The notes beneath the pieces were generated by a model that saw only the letters and a program-made list of their open reading frames with translations, searched no databases and was not told the origin of the DNA. The translations under genes were made by a program, and so were the position numbers. From positions 1 through 13,826 of the forward strand of contig JAQUSH010000007.1 in assembly GCA_028715225.1 (NCBI GenBank): DNA of 13,826 nt, written 5' to 3'. The stretch comes from Candidatus Aenigmatarchaeota archaeon. Its GTDB lineage: Archaea > Aenigmatarchaeota > Aenigmatarchaeia > Aenigmatarchaeales > Aenigmatarchaeaceae. This document shows positions 1-5,583 of this stretch, piece by piece (the stretch's first letter is position 1; every line of letters starts with the position of its first letter).

Positions 1-636
1 TTCATTTGTTTTCTTCTTGTATATTTTTTTAAGCTCTCTCATGGCAATCTTAGGATCTTCCATGACGCCGTATTCAACCTTGTCTCCTCTAGGTATCTTC
101 CAAGCAAAACCATTCTTCAGTGGCCAAGTCTCAACTATGTTAGATTTTTTATCTTTGTCATTTTTATCGTAAACAAATGCGCCAAGAAGAAACTTTGGTG
201 TTTTTCCATTGATGCTCTTGCGAACAATGGACATCGGACCGTCTGCTCCTATAATATAGTCGAAATCGTACTCTTTTCCATCTGCTTTTATTGTTCTACC
301 AGAAACATCAGTAACATGTTTATTCAAAAGTATCTTAGCTTTGCCTAGAGATGCAACATATTGATCAAGTTTATCGTGATCCAAAACCATCATTGCTGGA
401 TCCATTATTAGTTCAATATCTTTTTTAGGGAAATGTATGATTATCTTTCTTATTCTGTGCTTTACTAATTTTTCATTCTTAGGAATAAAATCCCACAAAC
501 GTTCAGAAACTAAACCTGAACAAGCTTTCTTGCCAATCTTCTTCTTGTGCTCAAATACAGTAACATCATGATATTTAGAAAGCCTGTACGCAAGGTAACC
601 TCCTGCTATTCCGCACCCAACTATGCCTACTTTCAT
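1..636 (-). CDS. Geranylgeranyl-reductase-family FAD oxidoreductase (N-terminal 212 residues, partial)
   Basis: Reading the minus strand from ATG at 636 gives an open frame of 212 codons that runs off the left edge, so the C-terminus is missing. The N-terminus MKVGIVGCGIAGGYLAYRLS is a Rossmann dinucleotide-binding loop (GxGxxG), followed by an acidic strand end (VTVFEHKKKIG) expected to contact FAD ribose. A GADGP motif near residue 140, preceded by YDFDYII, is the second FAD-binding signature of the PHBH/geranylgeranyl reductase superfamily. The segment GFAWKIPRGDKVEYGV matches the aromatic, glycine-rich stretch usual in geranylgeranyl reductases. In archaea these enzymes saturate the isoprenoid chains of membrane lipids; that substrate is inferred from family and organism, not shown here. 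Other FAD monooxygenase-like functions are possible. The gene diverges from secF and its start lies 28 nt from the first T of a TATA box, suggesting a leaderless transcript. Confidence 0.82.
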   Translation of the reverse strand, partial: MKVGIVGCGIAGGYLAYRLSKYHDVTVFEHKKKIGKKACSGLVSERLWDFIPKNEKLVKHRIRKIIIHFPKKDIELIMDPAMMVLDHDKLDQYVASLGKAKILLNKHVTDVSGRTIKADGKEYDFDYIIGADGPMSIVRKSINGKTPKFLLGAFVYDKNDKDKKSNIVETWPLKNGFAWKIPRGDKVEYGVMEDPKIAMRELKKIYKKKTNE

Positions 637-656
637 AACATTTATTATATATTGGT

Positions 657-664
657 TTTATAAA
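657..664. promoter_or_regulatory. Palindromic TATA box shared by divergent flavoprotein and secF genes
   Basis: TTTATAAA is a perfect palindrome and the strongest TATA-like element in the 50-bp divergent gap. Its centre lies 26.5 nt before the secF ATG (687) and 24.5 nt before the flavoprotein ATG (636). Archaeal TATA boxes are centred about 26 nt upstream of the transcription start, so the one element could serve both leaderless genes. A second AT-rich run (643-652) is too close to the minus-strand ATG to be its TATA box. Confidence 0.6.
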
Positions 665-686
665 TCTTAATAGGATATTGATTGTT

Positions 687-1514
687 ATGAAAAACTACAA
701 GCTTCAGATGTTAATCCCAATGATAATCATAATATTATGTGGCTCCTATCTTCTGATTCAGAGCGAAAAAGGACTTAATTTAGACATAGATTTCAAAGGA
801 GGCACAGAAATAACAATAGAATCTTCTTATTCGCTTGACATATCTAAAATAGAAGATGTTCTTAGCAAGTATAGCGTAAGCATAAGAGAGGCCAAAGGCG
901 TTTCTGGATATTCAACTATGATAGGATTTGATTCAAGCATCAATCCTACAGACGTGATTAATCAACTTAAGCAAAACGGTTTTACTATTGAAAGCTATTC
1001 TGTTCAGACAATGAGCCCTTTGCTTAGTGAGTCTTTCTTTGACCAGGCTAAGATTGTATTGATGATTTCGTTCATCTTCATGGCCTTTGTAATATTCTTT
1101 ATATTCAAATCTCCTCTGATAAGCGCTTATATCGCTTTATGCCCTGCATTTGATATTATTGAAACTCTAGCTTTGACACAACTGCTAGGATTTAAATTGT
1201 CTCTAGCTTCGTTCGCAGCATTGCTTATGATAGTTGGTTATTCTGTAGACGATGACGTAGTTGTTGCTAAAAGGGCTTTAAGCAGAACAGATGTCAGCAT
1301 GGAAGAACGATTCAAAGGTAGTTGGAAAACTAGTGTAACAACTACAGCAGCAACCGTAATCGCATTAGCTTGCTTGTTTATGCTATCGGTGTCAAGTGTA
1401 ATAACACAGATTGCAATATTCTTGGTAATCGGTCTGACATTCGACTTCATGAATACGTGGCTATTGGATGCAAACTTATTGAAATGGCACATTGAGAGGA
1501 AAGGTGTGAAATAA
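687..1514 (+). CDS. secF: Protein-export membrane protein SecF
   Basis: SecF is the smaller RND-type partner of SecD and assists Sec-dependent protein translocation across the cytoplasmic membrane. The 275-residue product has an N-terminal membrane segment (about 7-25), then LDIDFKGGTEITIE, the first SecF signature, a short extracytoplasmic domain, and a cluster of five hydrophobic segments from about residue 120. YSVDDDVVVAKRAL matches the conserved SecF transmembrane motif (usually GYSVDDTVVVFDR), and TSVTTTAATVIAL is the following SecF-typical helix. A TTG at 678 is in frame, but ATG 687 is preferred because a TATA box begins exactly 30 nt upstream, predicting a leaderless mRNA that starts at this ATG. 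The stop overlaps the secD start by one base (TAATG), so the two are one operon. Length is near the usual 280-300 residues. Confidence 0.93.
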   Translation: MKNYKLQMLIPMIIIILCGSYLLIQSEKGLNLDIDFKGGTEITIESSYSLDISKIEDVLSKYSVSIREAKGVSGYSTMIGFDSSINPTDVINQLKQNGFTIESYSVQTMSPLLSESFFDQAKIVLMISFIFMAFVIFFIFKSPLISAYIALCPAFDIIETLALTQLLGFKLSLASFAALLMIVGYSVDDDVVVAKRALSRTDVSMEERFKGSWKTSVTTTAATVIALACLFMLSVSSVITQIAIFLVIGLTFDFMNTWLLDANLLKWHIERKGVK

Positions 1515-3217
1515 TGAAATTTGGCTTACTGAAAGACTGGAGACTAATTTTGATGTTAGTTTGTTTAGTTGGAGCAGTAATAATGATCAATCCATTTTCT
1601 CAGGCAGGTGTTATAATCAAGTCTGTATCAACTGATTCGCCATTTTATGGCGTAGTTACTGTTGGTGAAAGAATAGACTGGGCAAATGAAAAAACGATTT
1701 CATCTGTTTCAGATATAACACAGTTTGAAAATTATACTGGAATATTCAGATTTATGCACAACGGAAAGCTTGACCTTGTTAACATAAATGAACCAGGATT
1801 AGGAATAAATGTTGACAAAAAATCATTTACAAACATACAGCTTGGAATGGATCTAGTTGGTGGTACAAGAGTTCTTCTGAAACCAACAGAAAACGTTACT
1901 GATGAGACAATACAGCAAGTTAAGATTGCATTAGAAACGAGAATAAACACATATGGTCTAATAGAAGCTGTAGTTCAACCAATCAAAGATGTAAGTGGCA
2001 ACCAGTACATACAGATAGAGATGGCTGGAGGATCTAGGCAAGAGATAGATGATCTTCTTGCGAAGCAGGGTGAGTTCGAAGGAAAAATACCAATGCTTGT
2101 TACTTTTGAGAATAGCGAAGGAACATTGAAAATAGGAGATTACTCTTATGATGTTATTAGTCACAATGAAAGTATTGAAGTGAACAACAAACTTCTTTCT
2201 CAGAATGATACTTTTGTTTTAGACGGAATTAATTTCAGAGTTGAGAACTACACTGATGAAAATGCTATACTGACTGCAACAGTATTTAGTGGAGAAGACA
2301 TAACAAGTGTCTGCATGCAGGACCAGCCTGGAATATGTACATCAAGATTAGAACAGGCATCAAATGGTTACAAATTCATGTTCCAGATATTTGTAACAGA
2401 AACAAGCGCAGAGAAATTCGCAGCAGTTACTAAAAATATGAAAGCATTTGTTGATCCTAACTCTGGCGAATCTTACTTAGAATCAAAAATATATTTATAT
2501 TTAGACGGAAATCTGATAACAAGTTTGGGTATTGCTTCTGACCTAGCTGGAAAAGCTTACACCCAGCCAGTTATCACAGGTGGTAGAGAATTAAAGGAAG
2601 ACGCTATAAGTGAAAAACTAAAATTGCAAAGCATTTTGAAGTCAGGGGCTCTGCCTGTAGGATTAACATTAATCAAAGCAGATGAAATAACTCCATCTCT
2701 TGGTAGAGAATTCAAGAATGCTGCGATGAGCACATCTATTATTGTCATGCTTGCAGTTTCTTCTGTGATTTACATAAGATACAGAAGAGTTAAAGTTTTG
2801 ATTCCGATGATTATATGGTCTGTATCTGAACTTGTATTAACTTTAGGTGCAGCAGCTATGATACACTGGACAATGGATCTTGCTTCAATCGCCGGTTTGA
2901 TTGCTGCTATTGGTACCGGAACGAACGATCAAATTATGATTATTGATGAAATATTGCTAGGTGAGAAAGAGAAAATATATACATTAAAACAGAAAGTAAA
3001 GAAAGCATTCGCTATAGTCTTTGGTGCAGCAGCTACAATCATAGCAGCTATGCTTCCATTGTTGTTTATCGGTATAGGAGTAATGAAAGGATTTGCTATC
3101 ACGACAGCATTAGGAATTTTAATTGGTGTGTTTATTACTAGACCTGCATTTGCTATGGTCATGGAAAAGGTTTTGGACAAAGAATTAAATAAAATGGTTG
3201 TTCCTAAAACAAATTAA
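1514..3217 (+). CDS. secD: Protein-export membrane protein SecD with PDZ-like insert
   Basis: SecD pairs with SecF to support late steps of Sec translocation and membrane insertion. The 567-residue product has an N-terminal membrane segment (about 10-27), a PDZ-like stretch (about 31-92), and the SecD signature LGMDLVGGTRVLLKP (110-124). A P1-type domain follows (LETRINTYGLIEAVVQPI; IQIEMAGG), then a long extracytoplasmic region. A C-terminal bundle of five membrane helices starts near residue 400, and its motif IGTGTNDQIMIIDE replaces the bacterial GMAVDANVLIFER. The region DEITPSLGREFKNAA precedes the first of these helices, as is typical. The start overlaps the secF stop, with a GGTGTGA Shine-Dalgarno-like stretch just upstream. 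The 3' end overlaps the convergent NAC gene at TTAA. The PDZ assignment rests on pattern only (GVIIKSVSTDSPF, VTVGERID). Confidence 0.93.
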   Translation: MKFGLLKDWRLILMLVCLVGAVIMINPFSQAGVIIKSVSTDSPFYGVVTVGERIDWANEKTISSVSDITQFENYTGIFRFMHNGKLDLVNINEPGLGINVDKKSFTNIQLGMDLVGGTRVLLKPTENVTDETIQQVKIALETRINTYGLIEAVVQPIKDVSGNQYIQIEMAGGSRQEIDDLLAKQGEFEGKIPMLVTFENSEGTLKIGDYSYDVISHNESIEVNNKLLSQNDTFVLDGINFRVENYTDENAILTATVFSGEDITSVCMQDQPGICTSRLEQASNGYKFMFQIFVTETSAEKFAAVTKNMKAFVDPNSGESYLESKIYLYLDGNLITSLGIASDLAGKAYTQPVITGGRELKEDAISEKLKLQSILKSGALPVGLTLIKADEITPSLGREFKNAAMSTSIIVMLAVSSVIYIRYRRVKVLIPMIIWSVSELVLTLGAAAMIHWTMDLASIAGLIAAIGTGTNDQIMIIDEILLGEKEKIYTLKQKVKKAFAIVFGAAATIIAAMLPLLFIGIGVMKGFAITTALGILIGVFITRPAFAMVMEKVLDKELNKMVVPKTN

Positions 3218-3540
3218 CTTTTAATTTTCATTATGGCAGCTGCGATATCTCCTTCGCGTTCTAGAGCATCTCGAGCATCATCTTCGCTTGCGCCTGTCTG
3301 ATCCATTACCATTCTTACATCTTCGTCTGAGAATCCTTCTTTGCCTTTTTCTTCTGCGTGTCCTGTTATTTGGTATGTTTCATTTCCGCCCATCTTTATC
3401 TTCATTATTTCTGGATTTGTTATGACAAGTTGCTTAGAACCTTTTTTGATTATGACTTCATCTGCTTCTATCTTCTCATTCTGTATTCCCATCTGTTTCA
3501 TCATCTTCTCTATTTGCTTTTGATTCATTGCACCAAACAT
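3214..3540 (-). CDS. nac: Nascent polypeptide-associated complex protein (archaeal NAC)
   Basis: Archaeal NAC forms a homodimer that binds ribosomes and emerging nascent chains. The 108-residue product has the expected layout: a short N-terminal helix (MNQKQIEKMMKQMGIQ), a NAC beta-barrel domain (about 18-60, with EVIIKKGSKQLVITNPEI and YQITGHAEE), and a C-terminal UBA domain (about 69-107, with DEDVRMVMDQTGASEDDARD and GDIAAAIMKI). Length fits archaeal NAC. ATG 3540 is chosen because a TATA box begins 29 nt upstream, which implies a leaderless transcript; an internal ATG would shorten the protein by only four residues. It is convergent with secD, sharing a 4-bp TTAA stop overlap, and divergent from the TctA-family gene. 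Confidence 0.95.
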   Translation of the reverse strand: MFGAMNQKQIEKMMKQMGIQNEKIEADEVIIKKGSKQLVITNPEIMKIKMGGNETYQITGHAEEKGKEGFSDEDVRMVMDQTGASEDDARDALEREGDIAAAIMKIKS

Positions 3541-3560
3541 ACTTTTAGTATGTATAGAAA

Positions 3561-3569
3561 GTATAAAAA
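3561..3569 (-). promoter_or_regulatory. TATA box of NAC gene
   Basis: On the minus strand this reads TTTTTATAC. Its first T is 29 nt before the NAC ATG (3540), the spacing expected for transcription starting at the start codon itself. Confidence 0.55.
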
Positions 3570-3595
3570 TCTACTCCCTAGATGGGTAAATAGTC

Positions 3596-3603
3596 TTTAT
3601 TCT
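3596..3603 (+). promoter_or_regulatory. Probable TATA box of TctA-family gene
   Basis: TTTATTCT begins 29 nt before ATG 3625. It is a weaker match than the other boxes in the window, but the spacing is the same. It helps to decide the start of the downstream gene against the longer open frame that begins inside the antisense NAC gene. Confidence 0.4.
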
Positions 3604-3624
3604 AAAGGATTTCTGAAAAAAATT

Positions 3625-4818
3625 ATGCTAGAAATATTGTTTGCTTTAGGGTTTGGAATAATCTTTGGCTTAGTAGCTGGTCTGCTTCCAGGCCTACATC
3701 CAAATAATACGATACCAATTATACTAGGCATGACATTTCTTTTCTCTCCGTTGACAGCGTCTATTGTCCTCATATCATCTGGAGTAGTTAATATATTCAT
3801 CAATTTTATACCATCCATACTTCTTGGCGCTCCAGAAGATGCTTCAATTCTTAGTGTTCTGCCAGGACACCGACTGCTTCTAGAAGGAAAAGGATTTGAT
3901 GCAATCAAATTGTCTGTTATGGGAGCATTCGGAGGCGTTCTATTCTCAATCGCTATGCTTCCGCTGTTCAGTTTGTTTATACCGACCATATATGATTTTA
4001 TCAGACCTTACATTCATTTTATTTTGATTCCAGTTGTTGCGTACATGATTATTAAAGAAAAGGGATTTGATAAATTAATAGCATTAATCGTATTCTTGCT
4101 TTCTGGATTTCTTGGTCTCATTGTTCTTGATTATTCTGACGCAATGTTATTTCCTCTGTTATCTGGATTGTTCGGATTGCCGACACTTATCATAGCAATA
4201 AAAAGCAAAACATCACTGCCTAAAAAATTTGAAGAAACAAAAGAAAAAATGAAACTAATCAAACCGATAACCATCGGAGGGCTGAGCGGCATACTTGCTG
4301 GGCTACTACCTGGTTTGGGCTCAGCTCAATCTACAGCTCTGACTCAGCAGGTTTTCAGAGATGGAGATAAAAGCGGAAAGAATTTTTTAGTTTCAGTTGG
4401 AGCAGTTGCTAGCTCTGATTTAGTATATTCTCTTTTTGCGCTTTATCTTATTGGCAATCCTAGATCAGGAATAGCTGTTGCCGTATCTAAACTTATGGAA
4501 ATCGGATTCAACGAACTGATGATGTTTGTAATAATAATCCTGATATCAGCATGCATCGGTTTAGTACTTACACTGAAACTAACTCATATAACTCTTCATT
4601 TTCTTAGAAAGGTAAATTATTCTAGATTGTGTTTGTACACAACAATATTTATCTTGGTTTTGATATTCTTGTTTTCAGGTGTTGCTGGATTGATTGTTGC
4701 AGCTGTAGCCACATCCATCGGTATGATTGCCAATTATACTAACGTAAAGAGAACTCATTCGATGGGTTGTTTATTATTGCCAACAATACTTTGGTTCGCT
4801 GGTATTAAGCTAATTTAA
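3625..4818 (+). CDS. TctA-family (COG1784) multi-pass membrane protein
   Basis: This 397-residue, almost wholly hydrophobic protein matches the archaeal stand-alone relatives of the TctA permease of tripartite tricarboxylate transporters. Two related motifs mark an internal duplication: GLVAGLLPGLHPNN at residues 15-28, and GILAGLLPGLGSAQ from residue 222. Repeats of this kind are typical of TctA proteins, where they line the substrate site. A GAPEDASILSVLPGH segment follows the first repeat, also usual. No TctB or TctC (binding protein) gene is nearby, so substrate and energy coupling are unknown. The frame is open from 3358 with an ATG at 3550, but most of that extension is antisense to NAC. 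ATG 3625 has a TATA-like element at -29 and gives the family's usual N-terminus and length. An extra 25 residues from 3550 cannot be fully excluded. Confidence 0.8.
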   Translation: MLEILFALGFGIIFGLVAGLLPGLHPNNTIPIILGMTFLFSPLTASIVLISSGVVNIFINFIPSILLGAPEDASILSVLPGHRLLLEGKGFDAIKLSVMGAFGGVLFSIAMLPLFSLFIPTIYDFIRPYIHFILIPVVAYMIIKEKGFDKLIALIVFLLSGFLGLIVLDYSDAMLFPLLSGLFGLPTLIIAIKSKTSLPKKFEETKEKMKLIKPITIGGLSGILAGLLPGLGSAQSTALTQQVFRDGDKSGKNFLVSVGAVASSDLVYSLFALYLIGNPRSGIAVAVSKLMEIGFNELMMFVIIILISACIGLVLTLKLTHITLHFLRKVNYSRLCLYTTIFILVLIFLFSGVAGLIVAAVATSIGMIANYTNVKRTHSMGCLLLPTILWFAGIKLI

Positions 4819-4826
4819 ATCCTTTT
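4814..4826 (+). promoter_or_regulatory. TATA promoter (TTTAAATCCTTTT) overlapping upstream stop codon
   Basis: TTTAAATCCTTTT begins 29 nt before ATG 4843. Its TAA (4816-4818) is also the stop codon of the TctA-family gene, so the coding end and the core promoter share bases. The same 13 bases occur in the promoter of the RAM-domain gene on the other strand (12075-12087) at the same distance from the ATG. Confidence 0.6.
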
Positions 4827-4842
4827 AGGTATATATTATAGT

Positions 4843-5583
4843 ATGTCAAAAACAAAATTTGAAGAGGGAACACCGTATAAGATACATTATAGTAGACACA
4901 GCAAAATACCCAATTACGTCCATAATGTTGACCAGTTTATGTGGTATCGTTGTATGTTAGCAAAAGCCAAAAGAGATCCAGAGACTTATACAAGTGCTGT
5001 GAGATTTAATCTTCCTTATGGATTTAAAGGCGAAAATGATGATATTTCTCCTCCAACGCATTTAATAGTTGTTGGCGACGGAATTAGGACAGACTGTTAT
5101 TTTGTAAGAACATGGGAAACATGTTCAAATGGTCCAATATCTTACTCTCCTAAAGAGGATGATTATAAACGCGCACCTCCTTTACTATGGCATATATTCT
5201 CACATGAAGCCGTAGACGGATGCGGACAAATCAAAAAATCAGAATTAAAAGATAAAGATGCTATTATGCTAGACAAAATCCCTACAACAGAAATATGTCC
5301 ATTCATAAAAAATGATAGATATGAAAAAGTTGCTAATAAGATTTATTATTTCGATTGTCCGAATTCAGATACGTTAGTGATTACTTCAAAATGCAGAAAA
5401 CTGCCGGAAAAGAACGAGTTTATATTACGTTTTATGCCAGATACACGCGATAGGCCAGTAAAGAAAGAAAAGAAACTAATAGTAAAAATGGTCGGTGGTT
5501 TGGGCTATTATTCGAACCTCTTAGATAAAGAACCGCATACTAGTAATTTTTCTATTCCATCGTTGCATTATTCTGATTACTAA
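4843..5583 (+). CDS. Orphan soluble protein, seven cysteines
   Basis: I do not recognise this 246-residue protein. It has no signal peptide or membrane segment. Seven cysteines (37, 85, 94, 127, 152, 172, 184) are spread out rather than in CxxC pairs, so a zinc ribbon is not evident. The sequence is rich in aromatic residues and has strand-like stretches (THLIVVGDGIRTDCYFVRTW; NKIYYFDC; EFILRFM), pointing to a mixed alpha/beta or beta fold; the C-terminus is polar. It looks genuinely coding: ATG start, TATA box at -29, and base composition like its neighbours. It follows the TctA-family gene on the same strand but has its own promoter. Its stop overlaps the convergent PolB stop by 4 bp (CTAA). 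No function can be inferred. Confidence 0.8.
   Translation: MSKTKFEEGTPYKIHYSRHSKIPNYVHNVDQFMWYRCMLAKAKRDPETYTSAVRFNLPYGFKGENDDISPPTHLIVVGDGIRTDCYFVRTWETCSNGPISYSPKEDDYKRAPPLLWHIFSHEAVDGCGQIKKSELKDKDAIMLDKIPTTEICPFIKNDRYEKVANKIYYFDCPNSDTLVITSKCRKLPEKNEFILRFMPDTRDRPVKKEKKLIVKMVGGLGYYSNLLDKEPHTSNFSIPSLHYSDY

Noticed and set aside
678..686. A TTG start for secF at 678, adding three residues.
   Set aside because: The TATA box spacing and normal ATG usage favour 687.
1238..1492. Open frames antisense to secF, secD, PolB, cdc6 and others.
   Set aside because: They mirror strongly conserved genes on the other strand, give low-complexity or non-family products, and lack promoters.
3358..3624. An N-terminal extension of the TctA-family gene (open frame to 3358, ATG at 3550).
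   Set aside because: Most of it is the antisense of NAC, it adds a cysteine- and tyrosine-rich stretch unlike the family, and ATG 3625 has correct promoter spacing and the usual family N-terminus.
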